DNA of 64,000 nucleotides from an uncultured Ligilactobacillus sp. (GCA_934215475.1 CAKPZY010000003.1:76345-140344); one strand, 5' to 3'. Shown: positions 1-9,397, numbered from the stretch's first letter. Notes: generated by a model from the sequence alone, not told the origin. Numbers and translations: made by a program.

Positions 1-493
1 TAGCTACCTGTAATTCACCAGTATAATCCTTTTCTTCAACTCGATAGCCTACACTTTCGATCCTATGTTCCAAGTATCTAAAAGAGACCTTGAACCGTTC
101 ATTTTCGAAAATTACTCCTTCATCGTGCAACACGACAAATTTTAATTGATAACCAAGTTTTGTATGTGAAACTCTTAAACTTGTGCGCACAAAGTCTTCG
201 ATCCCGGCGGGCCCATAGATAGTGACTGGTGTCGATCCATCGCCATTTTGAAAAGAACGGCTGCTCAAAAAGCCTGGTAATCCAAAGATGTGGTCACCAT
301 GTAAGTGAGTGATAAATATTTTTGTGATCTTCCGAGGCTTGATCGTTGTGTGTAAAATTTGGTGCTGTGTAGCCTCACCACAATCAAATAACCAGATTTC
401 ATTAATTTCCGGCAGTAATTTTAGCGCTGTTGAACTCACATTACGAAACTTTCCTGGCGAGCCTGCACCCGTCCCTAAAAATTCAATTTCCAT
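1..493 (-). CDS. rnz: Ribonuclease Z, N-terminal part (runs off the left edge)
   Basis: Metallo-beta-lactamase-fold endonuclease that removes the 3' trailer of tRNA precursors, which matters for tRNAs with no encoded CCA such as the two in this window. The reading frame is open from the ATG at 493 to the window edge, about 164 residues, roughly the first half of a usual ~310-residue enzyme. It begins [13 protein letters not shown] and carries the metal-binding motif [13 protein letters not shown] at about residues 63-75. A weak Shine-Dalgarno (GATGGGA) precedes the start and a plausible promoter lies at 547-576. In lactobacilli rnz is often close to obgE, which is also nearby here. Only the missing C-terminal half is uncertain. 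Confidence 0.95.
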   Translation of the reverse strand, partial: MEIEFLGTGAGSPGKFRNVSSTALKLLPEINEIWLFDCGEATQHQILHTTIKPRKITKIFITHLHGDHIFGLPGFLSSRSFQNGDGSTPVTIYGPAGIEDFVRTSLRVSHTKLGYQLKFVVLHDEGVIFENERFKVSFRYLEHRIESVGYRVEEKDYTGELQVA

Positions 494-546
494 ATTTAAA
501 ATATCCCATCTGACAATAATTTTGCAGGATACGTTCAGCCTTATCT

Positions 547-576
547 TTAATAGCTGACGGTAACCCTTAACGTCAA
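547..576 (-). promoter_or_regulatory. Candidate sigma-A promoter of rnz
   Basis: On the minus strand TTGACG (576-571) and TATTAA (552-547) are separated by 18 bases, upstream of the rnz start at 493. Seen by eye only. Confidence 0.5.
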
Positions 577-679
577 ATTAAATTGACTAACCGCATATTA
601 TTTTATCATATCTCAGTGCATGTCAACATGATTTTCCCATCTTGTGCTCACATAGTTCTTTTTTCTTTGGATCAGTGCT

Positions 680-710
680 GACTATTTACCTAAATCTCTC
701 TGAAATAGTC
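680..710. repeat. 8-bp inverted repeat in the rnz/small-gene intergenic region
   Basis: GACTATTT (680-687) and its exact complement AAATAGTC (703-710) are separated by 15 bases in the 395-base gap between the divergent genes at 493 and 889. It could be an operator or a short hairpin. It has no T-tract and so is not an obvious terminator. Apart from this and the promoters I see nothing else in the gap. Confidence 0.4.
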
Positions 711-888
711 GGACGTGATACTGTGTAACTTAAAATACGCAAAAAAGTTAAAAATTATGCAAAAATATTATCAGTTATGATTCTTGACGACAATAAGCGG
801 GAAATAACTCCAAACACAAAAGATGAGACTAAATATGCAACGCACTATTTGTTATAATTGATATTATTCAAAGGAAGGAAGAATAAGG

Positions 889-1164
889 TTGCACGTCAAA
901 GATTTAATCAACTCGGTAGAAGGGCTTGAGCCAGAACTGACATTATATTTTGAAGCTCAAGAAGAACCAGCACCCTTCTCAGTTTTGCATCAAGAAAATG
1001 ATACTATTGTGATCAAGTCAGACCAAAAACCGCTTAAGCTGGCACAAGTTGAAGCTAGTTTAAATCGCTGCCCAAATGATGCCTTTATTTTGTTCAAGTA
1101 CAAAGGAAACACCTATCCGCTTTTCGGATTTCGCCGAGTTGAAAATAAATTGTATTTCAAATAG
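889..1164 (+). CDS. Uncharacterised 91-residue protein (TTG start)
   Basis: A strong Shine-Dalgarno (AAGGAAGGAA, 871-880) sits 8 bases before a TTG at 889, and TATAAT at 853-858 is a good -10 box, so the gene is very likely real despite its start codon. The product is small, soluble and acidic, with alternating hydrophobic segments (ELTLYFEA, TIVIKSD, AFILFKYKGNTYPLFGFRRVENKLYF) suggesting a compact beta-rich fold. There is no signal peptide, membrane segment or recognisable catalytic motif. It is transcribed alone between rnz and oatA and ends before the inverted repeat at 1205-1252. Function unknown. Confidence 0.75.
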   Translation: MHVKDLINSVEGLEPELTLYFEAQEEPAPFSVLHQENDTIVIKSDQKPLKLAQVEASLNRCPNDAFILFKYKGNTYPLFGFRRVENKLYFK

Positions 1165-1204
1165 GTAAAAATCATTTGAGAACAGCTTAATTTCATCATT
1201 ATCA

Positions 1205-1252
1205 AAATAGCAAGCGTGTCAAACCATGTTTTGGTTGACTAGCTTGCTATTT
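1205..1252. terminator. Inverted repeat, probable bidirectional terminator
   Basis: AAATAGCAAGC (1205-1215) pairs with GCTTGCTATTT (1242-1252), with a second inner stem GTCAAACC/GGTTGAC. It lies between the convergent genes ending at 1164 and 1303. The T-tracts on both sides are short. Confidence 0.6.
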
Positions 1253-1302
1253 GATTCAAATCTTTATCAACAACTGTTTCAGCCTCGAAAAAATCTACTT
1301 TA

Positions 1303-3195
1303 CTACTTTAGTATCCCTCGAGCCACAAAATTACCAAAATAAGGCAATCCATTTGGATTAGGATGAACATGATCAGAATAAAACCAATCAGGATGATCCT
1401 TGCTATATGAATACCAATCAATGACAGTCAAATTATGATATTTTTGTGAAGCACTGCTTAACGCCTGGTTAACTTGATCTTGCCAACGTTTCGTTGGAAC
1501 ATTTACGTTGATCCAATATACTTTGCGTTTTGACCCGAGTATCTGCATTAGCCGAGCCATTTCTGAATCGTTAAATGGACCATTAGTCCCCAGACTGATG
1601 AGAACAGTATCGGACAGCTTACCTCTCTGGGCTAAAGAACTAAGTATCGGTAATGCCTCATTGACTTGGCGACCGACCTTGGCATCTACATACATTTGCG
1701 GGAAGATACCTTGGATCGTCTTCGAAGCATCTGCCAGAACAGAATCACCAACGGCAGTGACAGGCAACTGCTCTGCACGGTTTTTTTCTGCAGTTGTCAA
1801 CTCAACGGTGGTCTTTTTGGCAGGTTTTGCTTGAGAGTTAGTGCTGCTTTTTGCCTCATTTTTTTCTGGTTGTTTGTCAGATTTTTCCCTTTGGTCAGCC
1901 TGCTTATTCTGCTTTTGCGCGGAATGATCGTTCTTTTGGATCACCTTTTGTAAAGCCAGAGAGTCCTGATCAGCCACACTTGCACGTGGCTGATCAACTG
2001 CGCCCCAACCGGCGACCAATACAACCAGAGCAGCTGCAGCAGCCCAGATACGTTCCCAGCCATAAGGAGAATTCTTAGAACAAATCTTTCGTATTTCCAT
2101 AAAGGTCCGCGAGTAATCAAAATGCTGCAAAGGCCGTTCCAAGAAGCGGTAAGAAATGTCACTGACAAAAAGGATCAGGCAGATCTCGATGATAGCGTGG
2201 ATCCACGGATGAGCAGCGATGTCTGGGACCTTTTGTTCGTAAAAAATCATTATCGGATACTGATATAGGTAAATACCATAGCTTCTTTTGCCGACCCAAT
2301 GAAAGACTGGGTTCGATAAGAGTCGATCCATATCCGCTCCAGGATGAGCTATAGTCGCGATCAATATTACTGAAAGCAGCGAGAAAAAGAACATCCCACC
2401 CATATACACCAAATCACTTTCGCCATTCATTTTAAAGAACATTAAAATAATCAAGAATAGTGACGCGATACCGGTGCCGTCTAAGAAAAGCCTTGGTCCC
2501 CTTTGTAAAGCGGTTTTCAACTTCGTTGCTGGCCACAAAAAAGCCAGTGCTGTCCCTAACAAGATCGAAAATGCCCGCGTATCCGTCCCAAAGTAGACCC
2601 TGGATGGATCATGGCCGGGCTGAAAGAAAATAATCATTAACAATGCTGATACAAAAGCCGCGATGACTAAGATATCAAAGTTCGTTTGACGCGAATGTAA
2701 GAAATTCAACAGCAACAAAATGATGATCGGCCAGAATAAATAAAACTGACCTTCGATCGATAGCGACCATAAGTGTGTAAATGGTGATTGGCCGCCAAAC
2801 TTGTCAAAATACGATTCATGATTAGCTACTTGAAACCAGTTATACACATAAAATATATTGCTGACAATGACACCACGTAGTTTTTCCAAGGAATCTCGTG
2901 CAAATATAGTAATAAATGCCGCCGTGGTCATGACCATTGTCAGCAATGCTGGGTAAAGCCGCTTCATTCGTCGGGAATAAAACCCTTTGATATCGATTGT
3001 TCCTTCTTGTTCATATTCCAAAATGAGTAAGTCTGTAATCAAATAACCTGACACCACAAAGAAGACTGAAACACCCAAAAAACCGCCAGTCATACCATAC
3101 GGAAATAAATGGTACAATATAACGCCTATCACGGCTAAAGTTCTTACTCCATCAAAACCAGAAATGTATCTGCTTTTTTTTAGTCTTTTTCCCAT
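1303..3195 (-). CDS. oatA: Peptidoglycan O-acetyltransferase (OatA-like, acyltransferase-3 plus SGNH domain)
   Basis: Membrane enzyme of 630 residues that transfers acetyl groups to the C6 hydroxyl of muramic acid, giving lysozyme resistance. The N-terminal acyltransferase-3 domain (about residues 10-380) starts FDGVRTLAVIGVILYHLFPYG and has about ten or eleven hydrophobic segments. A Lys/Gln/Ser-rich linker (about 420-475) leads to an extracytoplasmic SGNH esterase-like domain with the nucleophile block VGDSV, the oxyanion block SLGTNG and the catalytic pair SDHVHPN near the C terminus. This two-domain layout and length match OatA. ATG at 3195 is directly preceded by an in-frame TTG (3198); GGACGGGA lies upstream, and I chose the ATG. 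It appears monocistronic, between obgE and a convergent small gene. Some paralogues acetylate other wall polymers, so the substrate is inferred. Confidence 0.88.
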   Translation of the reverse strand: MGKRLKKSRYISGFDGVRTLAVIGVILYHLFPYGMTGGFLGVSVFFVVSGYLITDLLILEYEQEGTIDIKGFYSRRMKRLYPALLTMVMTTAAFITIFARDSLEKLRGVIVSNIFYVYNWFQVANHESYFDKFGGQSPFTHLWSLSIEGQFYLFWPIIILLLLNFLHSRQTNFDILVIAAFVSALLMIIFFQPGHDPSRVYFGTDTRAFSILLGTALAFLWPATKLKTALQRGPRLFLDGTGIASLFLIILMFFKMNGESDLVYMGGMFFFSLLSVILIATIAHPGADMDRLLSNPVFHWVGKRSYGIYLYQYPIMIFYEQKVPDIAAHPWIHAIIEICLILFVSDISYRFLERPLQHFDYSRTFMEIRKICSKNSPYGWERIWAAAAALVVLVAGWGAVDQPRASVADQDSLALQKVIQKNDHSAQKQNKQADQREKSDKQPEKNEAKSSTNSQAKPAKKTTVELTTAEKNRAEQLPVTAVGDSVLADASKTIQGIFPQMYVDAKVGRQVNEALPILSSLAQRGKLSDTVLISLGTNGPFNDSEMARLMQILGSKRKVYWINVNVPTKRWQDQVNQALSSASQKYHNLTVIDWYSYSKDHPDWFYSDHVHPNPNGLPYFGNFVARGILK

Positions 3196-3309
3196 CAAAA
3201 TCCCGTCCGTTTAAAATTACCCAATACACTAATATTACTCTAAAATCAATGGAAAATAGCTGGAACTTAATTTCCCATTTTTCATTCAAGGACAATGATC
3301 ATCAATAAG

Positions 3310-4614
3310 CTACTCTACAAATTCAAACGTGAATTTGCCGATCCGCACAAGATCTCCATTCTTGGCTCCTCGCGCACGTAACTCATCATCAACACCCATT
3401 GACCTCATCTGGCGTGCAAAACGCATAATACTTTCATCATGTTCGAGGTTAGTCATCTCAAATAGATGTTCAAGTTTGTCCCCGCCTAAAACCCAAGTGG
3501 CATCCGGATCTCGTTGCAAAGTAAACGGATGCTTTTCACTAGGGGAATATTTATAGACAACTTCTGCGTCCTTATCATTTTCATTTGCTGCAGCAAACCG
3601 CGGAGTCTTATCCAAAAGATCAGCAGTTGCAGCAACTAAATCCTTCAAGTGGGCATGAGTCACAGCTGACACTTCAATTACCTGTGGTATTTTGGTTAAG
3701 CTAGTATCAGCTTGTAAATGCTGTTTAAATGACTTCAAATTCTCGTGTGAATCACGTAGATCCATCTTGTTGGCAGCAATGATCTGCGGTCGTTTTAAAA
3801 GTGCAGGATCATACTTTTCCAGCTCATGATTTATTTTTTCAAAATCATCGAATGGATCACGTCCTTCTATTCCAGACATATCAATAACGTGAACAATGAC
3901 TCTGGTCCGTTCAACGTGCCTTAGAAACTGAATTCCCAAGCCAATGCCCTTAGATGCACCTTCAATCAAACCTGGAAGATCTGCCATGACAAAATCTCGC
4001 CCATCGGCAAGTTGAACCATGCCTAAATTCGGCACCAGCGTAGTAAAATGATATTCTGCAATTTTCGGTTTCGCACTCGTCAAGACCGAAAGCAGTGTCG
4101 ATTTGCCGACTGAAGGGAAACCTACTAAACCGACATCAGCCAGAACTTTCAATTCCAGCTGAAGATTTCTTTCTACGCCAGGTTCGCCATTTTCAGCGAT
4201 TTCTGGAGCCGGGTTTTTAGCAGAAGCAAACTTGATGTTGCCCCGCCCGCCACGACCTCCTGCAGCCACGACCAATTCCTGTTCATTTTTAACGAGGTCT
4301 CCTAATAATTCACCAGTATCTGCATCATACACAGTTGTCCCTTCTGGTACTGCGATGTACAGGTTATCAGCCTTACGCCCATACATTCCCTTGATCATTC
4401 CATTTTGACCTGGTTTTGATTTGAAAATGCGATGGTAGCGAAAATCCATCAATGTCCGTAATCCCTCATCGACGCGTAAAATAATGCTCCCGCCATGACC
4501 GCCGTCGCCACCAGCGGGGCCTCCATTGGGTACAAATTTTTCACGCCGAAAAGCAACCATGCCATCGCCGCCCTTGCCAGCCCTAACCGTAATTTTTACT
4601 TGATCTACAAACAT
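3310..4614 (-). CDS. obgE: Obg family GTPase
   Basis: Essential GTPase involved in late 50S ribosome assembly and stress signalling. The 434-residue protein has the glycine-rich Obg fold (residues 1-158, starting [13 protein letters not shown]), a G domain with P-loop GFPSVGKST, switch region DLPGLIEGA and NKMD specificity motif, and a C-terminal OCT domain (about 350-434), the full three-domain set of Firmicutes Obg. An upstream in-frame GTG exists at 4626, but AAAGGTGA lies 8 bases before the ATG at 4614, which also gives the conserved MFVDQ start. It lies 135 bases downstream of uvrC, so co-transcription is possible. Confidence 0.97.
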   Translation of the reverse strand: MFVDQVKITVRAGKGGDGMVAFRREKFVPNGGPAGGDGGHGGSIILRVDEGLRTLMDFRYHRIFKSKPGQNGMIKGMYGRKADNLYIAVPEGTTVYDADTGELLGDLVKNEQELVVAAGGRGGRGNIKFASAKNPAPEIAENGEPGVERNLQLELKVLADVGLVGFPSVGKSTLLSVLTSAKPKIAEYHFTTLVPNLGMVQLADGRDFVMADLPGLIEGASKGIGLGIQFLRHVERTRVIVHVIDMSGIEGRDPFDDFEKINHELEKYDPALLKRPQIIAANKMDLRDSHENLKSFKQHLQADTSLTKIPQVIEVSAVTHAHLKDLVAATADLLDKTPRFAAANENDKDAEVVYKYSPSEKHPFTLQRDPDATWVLGGDKLEHLFEMTNLEHDESIMRFARQMRSMGVDDELRARGAKNGDLVRIGKFTFEFVE

Positions 4615-4749
4615 TTCTTTAATCACCTTTCTCAGTTAAACTGAGTTTTTCATGAATTCCAGTAAGCAGCAGTCTTTCCGCATGGCACTAATTCTCCGTC
4701 CACTATAGCAGTTTTTCTAGTTAAAATCAAAAGCATTTTGATCGAAGTC

Positions 4750-6519
4750 CTACTTTAAACTTAATTTGATCGTCTGGGCGACTCTCTCAGATATCCCAAG
4801 CTTGCGTAAATCATCAATTGGTGCGTCGCTAATTTTTCTTATTGATTTAAAGTTCTTGAGGAGCTTGATCCTCGTCTTTGGGCCCACCCCTTGAATTTGT
4901 TCAAGGCGTGAAGACAAAGAATTCTTCGAATGCACTTGGCGGTGAAAAGTGATTGCAAAACGATGCACTTCATCTTGGATCCGTTGAAGCAGATAAAAGC
5001 CCTCACTTTTTGGATCGAGACCGATTCTTTCGTCATTTTCAGTCATTAGGTCAGCTGTTTTATGGTGGTTATTTTTGACCATTCCAGCGACTGGCAGATC
5101 AAGTCCTAACTGGTTTCGCAGAGTTTCTCTGGCAGCATTGACCTGCACTACCCCACCATCCATTAAAATCAAGTCTGGCATTTGGGCATGTTCCTTTAAT
5201 AGTCTACTATACCTGCGATAAATAACTTCTTGCGTACTTGCATATTCATCAGCATTTTCCACTGTTTTTAATTTATATTTGCGGTATTCATTTTTATCCG
5301 GACGTCCGTCTAAAAAGCTGACCATAGCGGAAACCGGATCTTGCCCTTGAATGTTAGAGTGATCAAAAGCCTCGATGCGATGGCCATTGGGCAAGCCCAG
5401 CGCGTCGGTGATCTCGTTCATAGCCCCAACCGTCTTGCGATCATCTAATTCTAACAAACGAAACTTTTCTTCCAGAAGTAACCGAGCATTTTTTTGAGCC
5501 ATCTCCAGTAAAGCCCGCTTCTGTCCCCGTTGCGGTGTGCGAACAGGAACGCCCAGGATCTGTGCCAAAGGTCCATGCTCCATTTCTTTAGAAACTAAGA
5601 TTTCTTTAGGCATAATTCGATTTTTTTGGTTATAAAATTGCAAAATAAACGAAGCCAATTCATTTTCTGGTGAATCAATACACGGAAAGAGTCTTTTTTC
5701 CCGCTTCATCAAACGTGCTTGCCGGATAAAAAATATTTGGATCGATAACCAGCCCTTGTCCATGTAGAAGGCGAAAAGATCACGAGGTGTATTATCATTA
5801 GAAATGATTTTTTGCCTTTCGACGGTAACTTCAACATAATGGATCTGGTCTCTCAATTCAGCTGCACGTTCATATTCCATATTCGCAGCAGCTTTCTCCA
5901 TCTGTTGTTTCAATTTACGCTTAATACCAGCTACATTGCCATGCAAAAAAGACTTGATCTTTTTGATCTGTCTATCATATTCGCTTTTAGGAACATCCCT
6001 AAAACAAGCGCCTAAACACTGACCCATATGATAATACAAGCAAGGACGCTTCTGATAACCGTTACAGCGTCTAAGCGGGTAAACCTTTTGCAATAGCTGC
6101 ATAGTTTCCGTAGCGGCGTACACGTTAGGATACGGGCCAAAATACGAACCGCCATCGTGTTTGACCTGACTGGCGATTTCTAAGGTCGGATCCTTTTCAT
6201 TCGTGATTTTGATATAAGGGTAACCAGTCCCTCGTTTAAGCTTAATATTATAGTATGGTTTGTGCTTTTGTATCAGAGTGATTTCCAATAAAAAAGCTTC
6301 CTTGTCAGTTGATGTCACGATCGTTTCAAAATCGCGGATCTCAGATACTAACTTGGCAGTTTTTCCTTCATGAGCACTTTTAAAATATGAACGAACTCTA
6401 TTTTTTAAATTTTTTGCTTTACCAACATAAATGATCTTGCTATTGATATCTTTCATAAGATAACAACCTGGCAGATCAGGCAACAATTTCAATTTATTCT
6501 CAATGTGTTGTGTTGCCAT
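4750..6519 (-). CDS. uvrC: Excinuclease ABC subunit C
   Basis: Dual-incision nuclease of nucleotide excision repair, acting with UvrA and UvrB on damaged DNA. The 589-residue protein has a GIY-YIG domain (about 14-92, with KIIYVGKAKNLKNRVRSYF), a cysteine cluster (CNGYQKRPCLYYHMGQCLGAC), a UvrB-interacting UVR motif (about 203-238), an RNase H-like UvrC domain with the signature EAFDHSNIQGQDPVSAMV, and a C-terminal helix-hairpin-helix (IQGVGPKTRIKLLKNF). Length and order are standard. The ATG at 6519 is preceded by GAAGGGA. Confidence 0.97.
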   Translation of the reverse strand: MATQHIENKLKLLPDLPGCYLMKDINSKIIYVGKAKNLKNRVRSYFKSAHEGKTAKLVSEIRDFETIVTSTDKEAFLLEITLIQKHKPYYNIKLKRGTGYPYIKITNEKDPTLEIASQVKHDGGSYFGPYPNVYAATETMQLLQKVYPLRRCNGYQKRPCLYYHMGQCLGACFRDVPKSEYDRQIKKIKSFLHGNVAGIKRKLKQQMEKAAANMEYERAAELRDQIHYVEVTVERQKIISNDNTPRDLFAFYMDKGWLSIQIFFIRQARLMKREKRLFPCIDSPENELASFILQFYNQKNRIMPKEILVSKEMEHGPLAQILGVPVRTPQRGQKRALLEMAQKNARLLLEEKFRLLELDDRKTVGAMNEITDALGLPNGHRIEAFDHSNIQGQDPVSAMVSFLDGRPDKNEYRKYKLKTVENADEYASTQEVIYRRYSRLLKEHAQMPDLILMDGGVVQVNAARETLRNQLGLDLPVAGMVKNNHHKTADLMTENDERIGLDPKSEGFYLLQRIQDEVHRFAITFHRQVHSKNSLSSRLEQIQGVGPKTRIKLLKNFKSIRKISDAPIDDLRKLGISERVAQTIKLSLK

Positions 6520-6716
6520 TTAATTGATCCCTTCTTTTTACCAATAGGTTGATTATAACGCGTTCCAAAGCAATTTAACAACAATTAGAACCATAACCTA
6601 ACGAAAATTGTGCTCCGGTCAAAATCAGTGACATTACCAGATAAATGCAAGTTTGGTTGTCACAATTTTAACCAGCAATACAAAAATTTCAAGCAACTTT
6701 TAACCGGAAAATTCCG

Positions 6717-6754
6717 AAAAAAAGTCTTTTTCGTTGTTTGCTAACGAAAAAGAC
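6717..6754 (-). terminator. Rho-independent terminator after the ABC ATPase gene
   Basis: Read on the minus strand, GTCTTTTTCGTT and AACGAAAAAGAC form a perfect 12-bp stem with a 7-base loop, followed by seven T. It lies 15 bases past the stop of the gene at 6770-7504. Confidence 0.92.
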
Positions 6755-6769
6755 ATACTCTAATTCGAT

Positions 6770-7504
6770 TTACAAGACTTTTGCCAAAAATTCTTGGCCA
6801 CGTTTCGTTTGCGGATGAGAGAAAATATCGGCGGGTGCTCCTGATTCTTGAATATATCCATCAGCCATCAGCCAAATGCGATCTGCGACTTCTCTGGCAA
6901 AACCCATTTCGTGAGTAACTACGACCATTGTCATACCAGACTGGGCTAAGCCTTTCATTACATCCAGTACCTCTCCGACCATCTCCGGATCTAAAGCAGA
7001 CGTTGGCTCGTCGAATAACATGACTTCCGGATCCATTGCTAAAGCGCGCACGATTGCCACCCGCTGCGCTTGTCCGCCTGATAGACTAGCCGGATATTGA
7101 GCGGCTTTGTCGGCTAAACCGATGCGTTCCAAGAGCTTGTGGGCTTTTTTCTCAGCCTCTTGTTTGCTTAAGCCCTTGACTTTGATTGGTGCAGTAGTGA
7201 TATTTTCCAAGACTGTCTTGTTTGGAAAAAGATTAAAGCTTTGGAAGACCATGCCCATCTTCTCCCTTAAACCGTTCAAATGTTTTTCTGAGATTTTAGT
7301 TAAATCTTTTCCCTCAAAAATTATTTTACCGGCAGAGGGATGCTCCAAAACGTTTAAACAGCGCAAAAAGGTACTTTTACCCGCCCCTGACGGACCGACA
7401 ACACACACGACCTCACCTTTCGAAACCGTTTCATTGATATCCTTTAAGACTTCACTTTTACCAAACGACTTTTTTAAATTTTGTATTTTCAGTAGCTCAG
7501 ACAT
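6770..7504 (-). CDS. Amino-acid ABC transporter ATP-binding protein (GlnQ type)
   Basis: Cytoplasmic ATPase of a polar amino-acid uptake system, 244 residues. Visible motifs in order: Walker [10 protein letters not shown] (about 38-46), Q-loop [14 protein letters not shown], signature LSGGQAQR, Walker [13 protein letters not shown] and switch histidine VVTHEMGFA. The [12 protein letters not shown] stretch is typical of the GlnQ/HisP/ArtM group. The ATG at 7504 has a good Shine-Dalgarno (GAAGGGAAG). No permease or substrate-binding gene lies next to it: the gene is flanked by its own terminator and a divergent promoter region, so it is an orphan here and the transported amino acid cannot be told. 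Confidence 0.9.
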   Translation of the reverse strand: MSELLKIQNLKKSFGKSEVLKDINETVSKGEVVCVVGPSGAGKSTFLRCLNVLEHPSAGKIIFEGKDLTKISEKHLNGLREKMGMVFQSFNLFPNKTVLENITTAPIKVKGLSKQEAEKKAHKLLERIGLADKAAQYPASLSGGQAQRVAIVRALAMDPEVMLFDEPTSALDPEMVGEVLDVMKGLAQSGMTMVVVTHEMGFAREVADRIWLMADGYIQESGAPADIFSHPQTKRGQEFLAKVL

Positions 7505-7812
7505 CTAGTTTCTTCCCTTCAAATTTTATATCACACTCAAGTATTTATAATTTATTATTCAGCACACAGAAATTTTAAAAGGCCAAATCATTATTTTTTC
7601 CTCTGAATATTTTCACAGAAAAATTGATCTTGCCAAATAAATAATTTTTCTAAACCAGTATAAAAATTATACGCTTTTAAGACTTTTTATGCAACCTTGG
7701 GCGAATTGGCCCAACATATTGCATATAAATTCATGGAAAAGCCTCAAGTCCATCATAATTAAATCAGAAAGAAAATAGGTCAGACGGAACTTAAAAGCGA
7801 TAACTAAATTGA

Positions 7813-7841
7813 TTGAAAATTTTTAAAAAAACTGCTATCAT
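7813..7841 (+). promoter_or_regulatory. Candidate promoter of the 46-residue gene
   Basis: TTGAAA (7813-7818) and TATCAT (7836-7841) with a 17-base spacer, 66 bases before the GTG start at 7907. The rest of the 402-base gap 7505-7906 is AT-rich and must also hold the promoter of the divergent ABC ATPase gene, which I could not fix. Confidence 0.5.
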
Positions 7842-7906
7842 ACTGTATAAACATAGACCAGCTATGGAATTATTACAAGGTTCTGCTCATTAAAGGAGTG
7901 TTAAAC

Positions 7907-8047
7907 GTGAGTCTCAAAATCAATCGTCAATCTGACTTAGACGAACTTTTCAGCAAATTCGCTACTGAGCCAAACAAAACACCTGTCAAGAAAGACTTGT
8001 CTAAAAACAAAGATGAAAAAAAGAAAACTGAAAGTGATAAAAAATGA
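7907..8047 (+). CDS. Small uncharacterised protein, 46 residues (GTG start)
   Basis: AAAGGAGTG (7892-7900) lies 6 bases before a GTG at 7907, and a terminator hairpin begins within its last codons, so this is a well-framed one-gene transcript. The product begins MSLKINRQSDLDELFSKFAT, probably an amphipathic helix, and ends in a very basic, charged tail rich in Lys, Asp and Glu with no hydrophobic segment. It resembles the short family annotated in streptococci and lactobacilli as SPJ_0845 (similar size, N-terminal DLDxLFxxFAT-like block, charged tail); this match is from memory. Function unknown. Confidence 0.7.
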   Translation: MSLKINRQSDLDELFSKFATEPNKTPVKKDLSKNKDEKKKTESDKK

Positions 8048-8074
8048 CTTTTCCGACTTGGAAGAGTCATTTTT
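8041..8074. terminator. Bidirectional Rho-independent terminator
   Basis: AAAATGACTTTTCC and GGAAGAGTCATTTT pair over 14 positions with one G-T pair and a 5-base loop. A-rich and T-rich flanks on both sides let it serve the 46-residue gene and the convergent MazG-like gene. Confidence 0.85.
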
Positions 8075-8086
8075 GCTGACAGGAAC

Positions 8087-8386
8087 TTAATTTGAACGGG
8101 AGAAGCCATGAGGATACCGTTTGTTCAACGTTGCAATGTTATCTTTTGCTACCTCATCAAAAGGTATGTCGGCCCATTCTGAAATCTGTGAAAGATACCA
8201 TAATACATCACCCATCTCGTGGATCATCTCCTGACGATCCAACTTTTCTCCCTTGAACGTATATCCTTTGATCAAGTCGATCAGTTGGCCGCTCTCCCCA
8301 GCTAATCCTAGAGCACAATTTGTCAAAACCTGTTCATTTCCGTATAAGGTTCGATTAGCTTTTTCCTGATATTCATTAAACTCCAT
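8087..8386 (-). CDS. MazG-like nucleotide pyrophosphohydrolase
   Basis: Small all-alpha NTP pyrophosphohydrolase of the MazG/dUTPase-2 superfamily, 99 residues. These enzymes cleave (often damaged) nucleoside triphosphates to monophosphates with Mg2+. The helix pair is recognisable: NCALGLAGESGQLIDLIKGY (about 22-41) and MIHEMGDVLWYLSQISEWADI (about 53-73). The second helix keeps ExxD (EMGD), but the first has ExxQ (ESGQ) where the family usually has ExxE. The start is the ATG at 8386, with GGGATGGG upstream; the frame is open further but has no better start. It lies 97 bases downstream of ysxC. Substrate unknown. Confidence 0.8.
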   Translation of the reverse strand: MEFNEYQEKANRTLYGNEQVLTNCALGLAGESGQLIDLIKGYTFKGEKLDRQEMIHEMGDVLWYLSQISEWADIPFDEVAKDNIATLNKRYPHGFSRSN

Positions 8387-8483
8387 AGCTTTCCCATCCC
8401 TTTTAATGTTCAAATTTCGCAACAGCCTTCTTTTTATAAGTCCTATATAATTGACAAACTCCACCGCGCTTTGGCTATACCAA

Positions 8484-9068
8484 TTATTTTGCCTTATGGT
8501 CGATCCAGTGCCAGATATCTTCTTTGCCAGTTTTATCCAAAGCTGAAAACAAGACCAGTTCATCATCTTCGTTTAATTCCAAAGTATTTTTAATGACATT
8601 AAATGACCGGTCGCGTTTGCTTTTCTTGACTTTGTCTACCTTGGTTCCAACTACCAAAACGGGTAAATCATAATAATGCAAAAGCGCAACCATTTGCTGG
8701 TCTAATTTTGTCGGGGCATGTCTGGCATCAACTAAAGAGATCACACCTCGTAACTGTGAACGAGAGGATAGGTAAGTTTCTATCATATGTCCCCATTTAT
8801 CCCGCTCTTTTTGAGAAACCCTTGCATAACCATAGCCAGGAACATCGACAAAGTAAACTTGAGACTCAACGTTATAAAAATTTAGAGTCTGAGTCTTTCC
8901 AGGCTGACCAGAAGTTCTGGCAAAGCTCTTACGGTTGATCAAGGCATTGATCAAGGATGATTTCCCCACATTGGAACGACCAGCTAAAGCGATCTCTGGA
9001 TAACCTTCATTTGGATATTGGTTCGGTCTAACTGCACTGATCGTCAGATCAACATTATGAACCTGCAT
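8484..9068 (-). CDS. ysxC: Ribosome biogenesis GTP-binding protein YsxC/EngB
   Basis: GTPase needed for 50S subunit assembly, 194 residues. The G domain shows G1 GRSNVGKSSLI (about 30-40), G3 DVPGYGYARVS, G4 TKVDK and a G5-like FSALDKTG. Length is normal. The usual neighbour clpX is not next to it here. The ATG at 9068 is preceded by AGAGAGGA. The 229 bases upstream, to the rpmF terminator, hold no other gene. Confidence 0.96.
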   Translation of the reverse strand: MQVHNVDLTISAVRPNQYPNEGYPEIALAGRSNVGKSSLINALINRKSFARTSGQPGKTQTLNFYNVESQVYFVDVPGYGYARVSQKERDKWGHMIETYLSSRSQLRGVISLVDARHAPTKLDQQMVALLHYYDLPVLVVGTKVDKVKKSKRDRSFNVIKNTLELNEDDELVLFSALDKTGKEDIWHWIDHKAK

Positions 9069-9295
9069 AAAATACTGTCCTCTCTTTCTGAATCACTTTC
9101 AATTTTATCATACTCCGTCGAAATCTACATTGGCAAAAGTGAGATTACTTAAAGTTTTTTAAATTACATCTGCTATGTATATGGTTCCACTAAAATGACT
9201 TGCTTAGACGTATGCAACAGGGAGCACACAAATAAATCACACTATGAGCTAGGTCACTGTATGGCAACGTGCTTTAAAAGTATAAAATTTTTGAC

Positions 9296-9333
9296 AAAAA
9301 AAACACTCAGGATCGTTACGATCCTCGAGTGTT
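9296..9333 (-). terminator. Terminator of the yceD-rpmF transcript
   Basis: On the minus strand AACACTC-GA-GGATC pairs with GATCC-T-GAGTGTT around a 4-5 base loop, followed by eight T. A near-palindrome (GAGGGCCATGGCCCCTC, 9349-9365) lies between it and the rpmF stop codon. Confidence 0.9.
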
Positions 9334-9397
9334 AGCCAAAGCGGTTTGAGGGCCATGGCCCCTCTCATTGATTGGTTTTTCAAAACTTAATAACTGA

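Noticed and set aside
309..557. Plus-strand 82-codon frame
   Set aside because: It is the shadow of rnz, which is open on the minus strand with the THLHGDH motif.
9349..9365. Near-palindrome GAGGGCCATGGCCCCTC as a separate terminator
   Set aside because: No T-tract follows it on either strand, and a full terminator lies just beyond at 9296-9333.
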